This document shows, piece after piece, positions 16,527 through 24,802 of a stretch of DNA of 64,000 nt (its first letter is position 1; the number at the start of each line of letters is the position of its first letter). This stretch comes from Thermohalobaculum sp965263335. Lineage in GTDB: Bacteria; Pseudomonadota; Alphaproteobacteria; Rhodobacterales; Rhodobacteraceae. Location of the stretch: NCBI GenBank assembly GCA_965263335.1, contig CBDHHE010000001.1, positions 3,844,001 through 3,908,000 on the forward strand, read 5' to 3'. The notes beneath the pieces were generated by a model. The model was not told the DNA's origin, did not search any database, and saw nothing but the letters and a program-made list of their open reading frames with translations. The position numbers and the translations under genes are program-made.

Positions 16527-17763
16527 CCAGGTCGAGACGTGCGACGTGGCGATTGTCGGAAGCGGTCCGGCCGGTCTTTCGCTCGCAACGCGCCTGAAAG
16601 CCCTTGGTGTCGACCGGGTCGTCGTAGTGGAACGCGACCGAGAAGCTGGCGGTGTGCCTCGCCACTGTGGCCACTACCCCTTCGGTGTCCACGAGTTTCA
16701 CAGATTGCTGCGGGGCCCGGATTACGCCAAGCGTCTCGTAGAGGCAGCCAGAGCGGCAGGTGTTGACATTCGCACCAGCGTCACAGTCGCGGCACTCCAT
16801 CGACATGGCCGTCTCGTCCTTTCATCTGACGAAGGCTTGGGGGAATTGAGGGCACGGCGCGTTGCGCTCTGCACGGGTGCGCGGGAAGCCTCGCGTGCGC
16901 AGCGCTTCATTGGAGGCGCTCGCCCCGGCGGCATCGTGACAACCGGCGCCTTGCAGGCTTTCGTCTATCTCGAAAAGCTCAAACCGTTCAGAAGGCCCGT
17001 CATCCTGGGGACAGAGCTTGTGTCATTCTCGTCGTTGTTGACGTGCCGTCATGCCGGTATCCGCCCCGTCGCAATGATCGAGGAGAACGACCGGGTCACA
17101 TCGCGAGCCTTCGCGCGGGGGCTACCGCTCCTGCTGGGCGTGCCCTTGCTTCTGGGTGCCTGCGTGCGCCGCATACTCGGCCGAGATCGTGTCGAAGGCG
17201 TCGAGATTGTTGACGCTGAAGGACAATGCAGAGAGATCGAGGCAGATGGGGTGATCTGCACCGGACGCTTCCGCCCGGAAACAGCCTTGCTTCGCTCCAG
17301 TCATCTGGACGTGGACCCTGCCAGCAGCGGGCCGGTCATCGATCAGTATGGTCGCGCGTCGGACCCAGCGTACTTCTGCGCCGGCAATCTCCTCAGGCCC
17401 ATCGAGACGTCCACCTGGTGTGCTCGTGAAGGCCGGGAGGCTGCTTCTCGGATTGCTCAGGACCTTGCGACTGATCCACCCGTGCCGCCCTCGACTCTCA
17501 CGTGCGTAACGCCGGCGCATGACGCAATTCGGCTGGTTCTTCCGCAGAGAATCTCGGCGTTGCGAGATTGCGATGCGATGGAACACCTTCAGATACGCTT
17601 GTCTCGTGCAGTTCGTGGCCGAGTGGCGGCCAGGGTTGACGGAAAGGAAGTTTGGTCGATGCCGGTGAACAGCCGGCCGGAACGTCGCCTGCTTGCGCCG
17701 CTCTCCGCGCTCCTGCCGCATCATGGCGCGGAGAGTATCGAGATCACGCTTGGGGAGGCTTGA
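16516..17763 (+). CDS. FAD/NAD(P)-dependent oxidoreductase, GlpB/HcnB-like partner
   Basis: A 415-residue flavoprotein with an N-terminal dinucleotide motif CDVAIVGSGPAGLSLATRL, then GGVPRHCGHYPFGVHEF and a C-terminal NLLRPIETSTWCAREGREAA flavin-binding stretch. It resembles small flavoprotein subunits found next to GlpA-like dehydrogenases (also HcnB/OoxA types) and probably passes electrons to the respiratory chain. The start is GTG 16516, inside the previous gene, and its TGA overlaps the kinase ATG, so all three genes are translationally coupled. A stand-alone disulfide-reductase role is less likely because no redox CxxC is visible at the expected site. Confidence 0.78.
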   Translation: MPPDQVETCDVAIVGSGPAGLSLATRLKALGVDRVVVVERDREAGGVPRHCGHYPFGVHEFHRLLRGPDYAKRLVEAARAAGVDIRTSVTVAALHRHGRLVLSSDEGLGELRARRVALCTGAREASRAQRFIGGARPGGIVTTGALQAFVYLEKLKPFRRPVILGTELVSFSSLLTCRHAGIRPVAMIEENDRVTSRAFARGLPLLLGVPLLLGACVRRILGRDRVEGVEIVDAEGQCREIEADGVICTGRFRPETALLRSSHLDVDPASSGPVIDQYGRASDPAYFCAGNLLRPIETSTWCAREGREAASRIAQDLATDPPVPPSTLTCVTPAHDAIRLVLPQRISALRDCDAMEHLQIRLSRAVRGRVAARVDGKEVWSMPVNSRPERRLLAPLSALLPHHGAESIEITLGEA

Positions 17764-19187
17764 TGATGCGGATTGGCGCCATCGACCAGGGGACGACCAG
17801 CACAAGAATTCTAGTGGTCGAGGCGTCGGGCGAGCGAAACGTTGCGCACAGCATTGAACATCGACAGATCTATCCGAACTCGGGCTGGGTCGAGCATGAC
17901 CCCGAGGAGCTGATCCGGAGTATTCAGGCATGCCTTGATGCCGCCGGGCCCCTCGACGCGCTGGGGATCGACAATCAGGGCGAAAGCTGTGTGGCCTGGG
18001 ATGCCCAAACAAAGTCGGCGCTGAGCCCCGTCATTGTCTGGCAAGACGAGCGAACGACGGATGGGATCGAACGGCTGAAGGCCGATGGTGCGGAGGAGTT
18101 GACCCTCGCGCGTGCCGGATTGCCGCTTGATCCCTACTTTTCCGCCAGCAAGCTGGCCTGGGTCCTGTCCAATCTTCCGCAAGCGCAATCGGCGCGCGCG
18201 CGTGGGAGCCTGAGGCTTGGCACGACAGACGCGTTTTTCATGGACCGCTTGACGTCACAGTGCATCACCGACGTCTCGACGGCGTCACGCACCTCGCTGA
18301 TGAACCTTGAGACGTGTGAATGGGATCAGGAACTCTGCGCCCTTTTCGGTGTGCCGATCGAGTGTCTTCCAAGGATCGTATCGAACACGGGGGAATTCGG
18401 CGGGATCACGGGCGCAGCAGGAGTGACCCCTGTGACGGCGCTGATCGTGGACCAGCAGGCGGCACTCTATGGGTCGGGTTGCCGTTTACCCGGCGAGACG
18501 AAAATGACCTTCGGAACGGGCGCGTTCGGGTTGACGGTGACCGGATCGACGATTCATCGCCAGCATGCAAAGGGACTGTTGCCGACGCTCGGCTGGAGAA
18601 AGAGCGGAGAAGACGCGGTCTACGCTCTGGATGGAGGTGTCTTTACGGCCGCAGCCGCTCTGAATTGGGCACGCGGGCTTGGACTGTTTGAAGACTTCTC
18701 TGAAATCAACAACTTTCCAGGCCCATCCGCCATCGAACGCGGGCTCGTTTTCATTCCGGCGTTGTCAGGGCTTGGATGCCCACATTGGGATCGCCGCGCA
18801 CGAGGCGCATGGCTGGGTCTCGGGCTCGACGATGACCCTGGTGATATGGTGCAGGCCGTGATTGAGGGCGTGGCACTCAGAGGTGCTGAGGTGCTGCGCG
18901 CCATAGACGACGTGGCACCCCTGCGTGGAGCGGTTTCGCTCGATGGCGGGCTCGCGAAGAACCCATACTTCGTGCAGTTCTTTGCCGATGCGATCGCGCG
19001 CGATGTCGCGCTTCCCGAAGAGCCAGAAGTGACGGCGCTCGGCGCGGCTCTCCTGGCCGGTGAAGTTGTGGGCGCGACACCGCCTCCCGACACGCCAATG
19101 CGCGAAGTGGCGCCACTGTCCGACGCCCAGTCGCATATGGCTGCATTTTCGCGCGCAGTTGCCCTGACGCAGCAGTGGCAGGTCTGA
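17763..19187 (+). CDS. FGGY-family carbohydrate/polyol kinase, GlpK-like with altered substrate site
   Basis: A 474-residue kinase; tandem ATGs at 17763 and 17766 follow GGGGAGG. Family elements: AIDQGTTSTR phosphate loop, DPYFSASKLAW, TTDAFFMDRLT, DVSTASRTSLMN, the catalytic-base segment VDQQAALYGSG, GTGAF, and SLDGGLAKNPYFVQF. Glycerol kinases contact glycerol with Arg-Glu of an NQRE motif; here the motif is NQGE (residues 71-74), so the arginine is glycine. The equivalents of Tyr135 and Asp245 of E. coli GlpK are kept. The true substrate may thus be a larger or different polyol. The product would be oxidised by the two upstream flavoproteins. Confidence 0.85.
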   Translation: MMRIGAIDQGTTSTRILVVEASGERNVAHSIEHRQIYPNSGWVEHDPEELIRSIQACLDAAGPLDALGIDNQGESCVAWDAQTKSALSPVIVWQDERTTDGIERLKADGAEELTLARAGLPLDPYFSASKLAWVLSNLPQAQSARARGSLRLGTTDAFFMDRLTSQCITDVSTASRTSLMNLETCEWDQELCALFGVPIECLPRIVSNTGEFGGITGAAGVTPVTALIVDQQAALYGSGCRLPGETKMTFGTGAFGLTVTGSTIHRQHAKGLLPTLGWRKSGEDAVYALDGGVFTAAAALNWARGLGLFEDFSEINNFPGPSAIERGLVFIPALSGLGCPHWDRRARGAWLGLGLDDDPGDMVQAVIEGVALRGAEVLRAIDDVAPLRGAVSLDGGLAKNPYFVQFFADAIARDVALPEEPEVTALGAALLAGEVVGATPPPDTPMREVAPLSDAQSHMAAFSRAVALTQQWQV

Positions 19188-19471
19188 GAGCTCGGGCATT
19201 CGAAGTGACCAACTTCAGCGGGCACAGGCGAAGCTTTCCGCATCGAGTCCAAGTCTTTGAGCTTCAGCCGCCCACCTGTCCAAAGATTCAACGTGAGGCT
19301 GAGTTCCGCACAAAATCTCAGCACATCTGCCTGCCTTGTGTGCGCAGGAAGGGCGAAAATGGCTGGACACCGCGTGAACAACGCCCTCACTCTTCGTGCT
19401 GCGTATGCGAAGAGCTCAAAGCAAACCGACACAGGATCGCCGCCTCGGGCGGTGCGCACAGGAGAGTATCC

Positions 19472-20452
19472 ATGCCGAACATCTGGACGAAACGCTTTGC
19501 CGCAACAGCGGCCCTCACGCTGGCGCTCGGCACCCCCGCTGCCCAGGCAGAGGACTGGATCATGGCATCTGGCTATCCAGAGGATAACTTTCACACCAAG
19601 AACATTCGCGCGTTCATCGAAGACGTTGCGGCCAACTCCGACCTGAAGATCGATCTCCAATCCAACGACACGCTGATCAAGCTGGATGCTATCAAGCCGG
19701 CGCTGCAACGCGGTCAGATCCCGATCGGAGAGATCCGGCTGGGCGTCTACGGAAACGAAGATCCGATGTACATTCTGGCGGGACTGCCCTTCATCGCCTC
19801 GACCTATGCCGAGGCTTGGTTGCTGAAAGATCTCCAAAAGGACTACTTCGATTCGAAGTTTGCCGAGATCGGGCTGCGTGTGCTCTACTACTCGCCGTGG
19901 CCGGGGCAGGGGTTCTACACCTCGTCGCCAGTGACAGGTTTGGCTGACTTCAAAGACAAGAAGTTGCGCATCTACTCGACGGCAACCCAGAAGATGGGCG
20001 AGATGCTCGGCTTTCAGGCCACAATTCTGCCGTTCGCCGAGATCCCTCAGGCATTCTCGACAGGTCTGATCGAAGCCTTGTTCACCAGTCCACAGACAGG
20101 CATCGACGTGCAGGCCTGGGACAACACGTCCAACTTCACCTATGCCGGTGCGATTTTCTCGAAGAACGCCGTGGTGGTGAGTGAGGCCATGTTCAGCGCG
20201 CTCTCACCCGAGACGCAGGCGGCGGTGCTGGCTGCTGCAGAGGCCGCCGAGCTGCGCGCTTGGGAATTGAGCGCTGACACCACCGAAGCCCAGATCAAGA
20301 CACTGGCCGACAACGGGATGGCTACCGCAGACGCACCCGCCGAAGTCATCGAGAAGATGGTCGAGATTGGCGGAGCGATGATGGAGGATTGGCGCAAGGA
20401 CGCGAGCCCGGAAGCGGTGGAAGTTCTTGACCGCTACCTCGCTCTGCGCTGA
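19472..20452 (+). CDS. dctP: TRAP transporter periplasmic binding protein (DctP family)
   Basis: A 326-residue exported receptor. ATG 19472 is chosen because AGGAGAG lies upstream and a signal peptide follows (MPNIWTKRFAATAALTLALG, cleavage at AQA-ED); the longer open frame is not protein-like. Landmarks are WIMASGYPEDNFHTKNI, the arginine of LRIYSTATQKMGEMLG and the loop ALFTSPQTGIDVQ. It delivers substrate to the DctQ/DctM pair encoded 8 nt downstream. It is not closely similar to the DctP of TRAP set 1, so the two systems probably carry different compounds. It follows the polyol kinase gene by about 280 bp. Confidence 0.9.
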   Translation: MPNIWTKRFAATAALTLALGTPAAQAEDWIMASGYPEDNFHTKNIRAFIEDVAANSDLKIDLQSNDTLIKLDAIKPALQRGQIPIGEIRLGVYGNEDPMYILAGLPFIASTYAEAWLLKDLQKDYFDSKFAEIGLRVLYYSPWPGQGFYTSSPVTGLADFKDKKLRIYSTATQKMGEMLGFQATILPFAEIPQAFSTGLIEALFTSPQTGIDVQAWDNTSNFTYAGAIFSKNAVVVSEAMFSALSPETQAAVLAAAEAAELRAWELSADTTEAQIKTLADNGMATADAPAEVIEKMVEIGGAMMEDWRKDASPEAVEVLDRYLALR

Positions 20453-20459
20453 CGCCCAA

Positions 20460-20993
20460 GTGCGCGTCGCTCTCGACTGGCTTTACACTGGGGCCGGTGT
20501 TCTTTCCGGCCTCTTTCTCGTGGGAATCGCCGTCACCATCATCGCTCAGGTGATGGGTCGCCTCGTCGGATTGACGATCGACTCGACGGAGACCGCGGGC
20601 TTCTGTCTCGCGGCCTCAACCTTTCTCGGGCTGGCCTACACATTGCGGCGCGGTGGACATATCCGGGTCACTCTTGCAATCCGTCACGCGGGGCCGAAGT
20701 TGCGCCGATGGATCGAGATCTGGTGCCTGACGGTCTCGGCCGTAGGAGTGGCATACTTCCTGTGGTGGGCAATCGACCTGGTCTGGTTCTCGTGGAAGTT
20801 CGACGAGCTCAGCCCAGGCCTGCTGGCGATACCGTTTTGGATTCCACGGCTGTCGATGGCGATAGGCGCCTTGATCCTCCTGATTGCACTGGTCGATGAT
20901 CTGATCCGTGTTGTTAGGACACCTGACCTGCCGAGTTACGAGGCCAATGCCGAAACGGTGTTGCCCGCCGAACAGCCCGAGCCCCTGAAATGA
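20460..20993 (+). CDS. dctQ: TRAP transporter small permease subunit
   Basis: A 177-residue four-helix membrane protein of the DctQ family (hydrophobic segments near residues 8-30, 45-65, 85-108, 125-148). GTG 20460, eight nt after the dctP stop, is the likely start; a TTG at 20427 would overlap dctP. Its TGA overlaps the ATG of dctM. With dctP and dctM it makes TRAP set 2, downstream of the GlpA-like/kinase genes. Confidence 0.85.
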   Translation: MRVALDWLYTGAGVLSGLFLVGIAVTIIAQVMGRLVGLTIDSTETAGFCLAASTFLGLAYTLRRGGHIRVTLAIRHAGPKLRRWIEIWCLTVSAVGVAYFLWWAIDLVWFSWKFDELSPGLLAIPFWIPRLSMAIGALILLIALVDDLIRVVRTPDLPSYEANAETVLPAEQPEPLK

Positions 20994-22297
20994 CCGATCC
21001 GGGAACCGTCGCGGTCATCCTTTTCATGATCATGACGGTGTTGCTGGCCAGTGGAATCTGGGTCGCGGTCAGTCTGACGGCGGTCGGGTTCGTGGCGCTC
21101 TTTTTCTTCTCGCCTGCGCCCGCGGGTTCACTTCTGGCCAGCACGGTTTGGGATGCGAGCTGGAATTGGGCGTTGACGGCGCTGCCACTCTTCATCTGGA
21201 TGGGAGAAATCCTCTTTCGGACGCGTCTGTCTGAGGACATGTTTCGCGGTCTGTCCCCTGTTGTTGGGCGTCTGCCGGGCGGACTGCTGCACGTGAACAT
21301 TCTCGGCTGCGGGGTGATGGCGGCCGTGGCCGGCTCGTCCGCCGTTACCTGCGCGACCATCGGTCGGATGAGCGTGCCCGAACTCAAGCGCCGCGGCTAT
21401 GACGAACGGTTGACCATCGGTACGCTCGCAGGGTCAGGCACGCTTGGGCTGCTGATCCCGCCCTCGATCATGTTGATCGTCTACGGCGTGATCGCCCAGC
21501 AATCCATCTCGCGCCTGTTCATCGCCGGTGTGCTGCCGGGGGTCATGCTGATCGCTCTGTTCATGGGCTATGTGGCTCTGCGTGCGCGGCTCAACCCCAG
21601 TCTGGCGCCACCTTTTGTCGAACGGCTGTCCTTGCGGGAGAAACTCGGCCGCGCTCGCTTGCTCATCCCCGTGGTTTTGCTGATTTTTACAGTCATTGGC
21701 TCGATCTATGGCGGGTTCGCAACCCCCACAGAAGCTGCAACCATGGGCGTTGTCGGCGCATTGGTTCTGGCAGCGTGGTCGGGCAGCCTCACGCGGGCGT
21801 CTTTCATTGATGCGCTGATGGGCGCAGTGCGGACGTCGACCATGATTGCCTTCATTCTGGCGGGTGCGGCCTTCCTGTCGATCGCGATGGGTTTCACTGG
21901 TGTGCCACGGGTCATCGCGAGCCACGTCGAGAGCTGGAACCTCTCGCCATACGAACTGCTCGCGGTGCTGACGCTGCTCTACATTGTACTGGGCTGTTTC
22001 CTCGATGGCGTGTCGATGATGGTCCTGACCGCTTCGGTGGTTTTGCCGATGGTGAAGGCCGCCGGCATCGATCTTCTTTGGTTCGGCATCTTCACAGTGA
22101 TTGTCGTTGAGATGGCACAGATCACACCGCCGGTTGGCTTCAATCTCTTCGTGCTGCAGTCGTTGACCGGCCGTGACATCCTGCGGATCACGGCGGCTTC
22201 AGCGCCATTCTTCTTCCTCATGCTTTTGGGCATCGTGATCATCGTCGCCGTGCCCGAGATTGTTCTGTGGCCCGTTCAGCTGATGGTGATGCGCTGA
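20990..22297 (+). CDS. dctM: TRAP transporter large permease subunit
   Basis: A 435-residue polytopic membrane protein with DctM landmarks: WNWALTALPLFIWMGEILFRT, GSGTLGLLIPPSIMLIVYGVIAQQS, LGCFLDGVSMMVLTASVVLP and ITPPVGFNLFVLQ. ATG 20990 overlaps the dctQ stop (ATGA). It is the sodium-coupled transport subunit of TRAP set 2. It is the last gene of the plus-strand polyol block; the amidase gene converges on it 101 bp away. Confidence 0.93.
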   Translation: MTDPGTVAVILFMIMTVLLASGIWVAVSLTAVGFVALFFFSPAPAGSLLASTVWDASWNWALTALPLFIWMGEILFRTRLSEDMFRGLSPVVGRLPGGLLHVNILGCGVMAAVAGSSAVTCATIGRMSVPELKRRGYDERLTIGTLAGSGTLGLLIPPSIMLIVYGVIAQQSISRLFIAGVLPGVMLIALFMGYVALRARLNPSLAPPFVERLSLREKLGRARLLIPVVLLIFTVIGSIYGGFATPTEAATMGVVGALVLAAWSGSLTRASFIDALMGAVRTSTMIAFILAGAAFLSIAMGFTGVPRVIASHVESWNLSPYELLAVLTLLYIVLGCFLDGVSMMVLTASVVLPMVKAAGIDLLWFGIFTVIVVEMAQITPPVGFNLFVLQSLTGRDILRITAASAPFFFLMLLGIVIIVAVPEIVLWPVQLMVMR

Positions 22298-22398
22298 CGA
22301 GATCGAGAGGCGCAGAGGAAGCCGGGTCAACCTGTTGCGATGGATCGCGGGGTGTCGGTACCTTCCGCAATCCAACCTTCCGGGCCGACATGAGACGC

Positions 22399-23547
22399 TC
22401 AGAGCGCTGCCGCGATCAGGGTGCGATCAGATCCAGCCTGCCCGACGAGGCTGAGGCCCACCGGCGCCCCAGCAGCCAGGCCGGCGGGGATTGAGAGCTG
22501 CGGATATCCGGCGAGTCCGGCCGGACACAACAGGTGCAGTGCCCGAGCCCGGAAGCCATCGAGTTCCGCTGTGTCGGTTTCGCGCAAGGGAGCGGGGCCT
22601 GGACTGCTTGGCAAGACCAGCATGCTGCCATCTGCCAGCACATCGTGCATGCGGGTGGCGATGCGGTCCCGGATCGTGCGTGCTGCCTCCCAGTCTTCGG
22701 TAGAAACCGCGGAGGCCATCTGAAAGCGCTCGGCGACGCCTGGCCCGAAACCCGGGTTTGCCGCCTCGACCCAAGCTCTATGCGCCTGCCAAACCTCGGC
22801 AGCCTGGCACACCCGGAATGCCTCGAACCAAGTCTCAAGGCCGTCCGGTGCCAGAACAACCGGTTTGGCCGGGCCGTGCGCCGCCTCGAGGCGCGCGAGT
22901 TCCGGTCCGACGGCCGTCACCGTTTCGGGATCGGCAAGCGCCCAGGCATCCACAGGCATCACAAGGCGCGGCGGTTTCGCGGTTGCTGGCGCAAGGCTGT
23001 ACGCAGCAGCGACCCGGTCCATCAGAGCAAGGCCACGAGCAAACCAGCCTACGGTGTCAAATGACGGAGCGAGCGGCATTGTGCCGTCGATCGAAATCGC
23101 ACCGTGGGTGGTGCGCATTCCGTACACGCCGCAAAACGAGGCCGGCATACGAACCGAGCCGCCCGTGTCGCTGCCCAGACCGATGTCCACCAGTCCAGCA
23201 GCAACAGCCGCGACGGATCCGGAGGATGATCCGCCCGGAATGCGGTCCGGCGCAGCGGTGTTCAGAGGGGTTCCGTAGTGAGCGTTCACCCCCATCAGGG
23301 AGTAGGCGATCTCATCCGTATGGGTCTTTCCCACGAGGCGCGCGCCTGCGTCCAACAGCGCGGCAACCGGCGCCGCATGGCTCGCGGCCACTTCGTGCGT
23401 TGCGGCCCAATCAGGACTGCCGCAACCGGTTTGGTGCCCCGCCACGTCGTAGATGTCCTTAGCGCAGAAGGTCAGGCCCGACAGAACGCCTTGCGGGGCT
23501 CCCTCAAGCTCGAAGATTTCGATGAATGCGTTTGCGGTATCCTTCAT
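22399..23547 (-). CDS. Amidase-signature hydrolase
   Basis: A 382-residue amidase of the Ser-cisSer-Lys family. The triad can be placed as K30 (CAKDIYDVAG), S107 (PGGSSSGS) and S131 (GSDTGGSVRMPAS). At 382 residues it is shorter than GatA (about 480) and lacks the C-terminal domain of allophanate hydrolase. It is 12 bp downstream of a cytosine-deaminase-like amidohydrolase and part of a minus-strand block with a Liv-type importer. A ureide or carboxy-amide substrate (AtzE-like role) is inferred from these neighbours and from the AtzH-like gene at 30.0-30.4 kb, not from the active site itself. ATG 23547 is the start. Confidence 0.85.
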   Translation of the reverse strand: MKDTANAFIEIFELEGAPQGVLSGLTFCAKDIYDVAGHQTGCGSPDWAATHEVAASHAAPVAALLDAGARLVGKTHTDEIAYSLMGVNAHYGTPLNTAAPDRIPGGSSSGSVAAVAAGLVDIGLGSDTGGSVRMPASFCGVYGMRTTHGAISIDGTMPLAPSFDTVGWFARGLALMDRVAAAYSLAPATAKPPRLVMPVDAWALADPETVTAVGPELARLEAAHGPAKPVVLAPDGLETWFEAFRVCQAAEVWQAHRAWVEAANPGFGPGVAERFQMASAVSTEDWEAARTIRDRIATRMHDVLADGSMLVLPSSPGPAPLRETDTAELDGFRARALHLLCPAGLAGYPQLSIPAGLAAGAPVGLSLVGQAGSDRTLIAAAL

Positions 23548-23559
23548 GAGACGGCTCCC

Positions 23560-24789
23560 TCAGATGGGCAGGTGCAACTCGGGCAGGGCGCGTGTGAAGA
23601 CGGGTTTTCCACCCTTGAAGCCGTACATCGGCTGAGCCAGTTCGGCCACAGCCATCGCAGGGTCCGTTGCATCCAGCACGACCAGGTCGGCGGCCCCGCC
23701 CAAGACGATGCCGTAGTCTCGCAAGTTCATCAAACGCGCCGATCCGTGCGAGACCATGTCGAAGCAGAGTGCCATCGCCTGCGGGTCACCGATCTGCGCT
23801 GTGTTGGCGTATAGATTGGCCATGCGAACGAGCGAGCAGTCCCCGAACGGCGTGAACGGATTGAGCACATTGTTCGACGACAGCGAGCATGTCACGCCTT
23901 GCTCCGCCATGAGATGCAGCGGGGTCACACCGCGGGGGACCGAGTGGTTGATCTCGTGCTCGCGGTGCATGAGAAACAGGTCCGTCGCCGGTAGCACCGT
24001 CACCGCCACCCCCGCATTCGATAGGCGCTGGGTTAGCGCGTTGAAATCCGGGTGTGCCATCTGTGCGAAACGGGTCACGTGACCCACGGCGACGCGCCCA
24101 CCCCAGCCGAACTCATCAGCGCGTCGACAAACGTGCTCGATGGTCATCTCATCGGTCGTGGGGCCGAAGTCGAGATGCATGTCCACGTCAACATCGAACT
24201 CTCGTGCCAACGCGAAAATCCGGTCAATCTGCCCGTGGGGATCGCTGTCAGTGTAGGGTGCGCCGCCTATCACACTCGCACCGGCCTGAAGGGCTTCGAC
24301 CAGTAACTCGTCCGTGCCGGGATTGTTCAGAAGCCCTTCCTGTGGGAAAACACACATCTCGACGTCGATCGCCCAAGCCCACTCCGCAACGGCGGCCTTT
24401 ACTCCCTCGAAGCCCTGCATGCCGATCGTAGGATCGACCTCGACATGTGTGCGCATGTGCGTCGTGCCGTGCACCACGCTCTTGCGCAAGGTCTTGGCCG
24501 CGCGTGTCGCCACGTCCTCGGCTGTGAAGGCGGCTTTCAGTCCTGCCACCTCTCCGATCGCCTCGGCGAGCCCGCCCCGTTGTGTACAACGGTCGAGAAT
24601 GCAGGACTTGTCCAGATGGATGTGGCTCTCGCAAAATCCAGGCAGCACAAGGCGGCCTTCCAAATGCAGCGCTCGCTCCGCCTCGGCCAAGCCAGGTCGG
24701 ATGTCGACGATACGACCCGCGGACACACCAATGTCGACAATCTCCTCCGGACTGTCTGACAGGCGAACTTCGTGCAGCGTAAGGTCCAT
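23560..24789 (-). CDS. Cytosine-deaminase-like metal-dependent amidohydrolase
   Basis: A 409-residue TIM-barrel amidohydrolase. The first metal motif is SHIHLDKS (H57, H59). Later ligands are expected in MRTHVEVDP, the DVDMHLDFG strand, VAVGHVTR and SSNNVLNPFTPFGD. This pattern belongs to the CodA/AtzC group, which hydrolyses amino or alkylamino groups from pyrimidine, triazine or creatinine-like rings. ATG 24789 is preferred over the longer frame because the protein then begins with a normal family beta strand. The gene lies between the fused Liv transporter gene (13 bp upstream) and the amidase gene, so imported ring compound, deamination and amide hydrolysis could be consecutive steps. Confidence 0.82.
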   Translation of the reverse strand: MDLTLHEVRLSDSPEEIVDIGVSAGRIVDIRPGLAEAERALHLEGRLVLPGFCESHIHLDKSCILDRCTQRGGLAEAIGEVAGLKAAFTAEDVATRAAKTLRKSVVHGTTHMRTHVEVDPTIGMQGFEGVKAAVAEWAWAIDVEMCVFPQEGLLNNPGTDELLVEALQAGASVIGGAPYTDSDPHGQIDRIFALAREFDVDVDMHLDFGPTTDEMTIEHVCRRADEFGWGGRVAVGHVTRFAQMAHPDFNALTQRLSNAGVAVTVLPATDLFLMHREHEINHSVPRGVTPLHLMAEQGVTCSLSSNNVLNPFTPFGDCSLVRMANLYANTAQIGDPQAMALCFDMVSHGSARLMNLRDYGIVLGGAADLVVLDATDPAMAVAELAQPMYGFKGGKPVFTRALPELHLPI

Positions 24790-24802
24790 GATCTGTTGCT
24801 TT

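Noticed and set aside
18620..19837. Long minus-strand frame of 405 codons over the kinase and TRAP binding-protein genes
   Set aside because: It is antisense to two well-supported genes and has the Arg/Ser/Pro-rich composition of a shadow frame.
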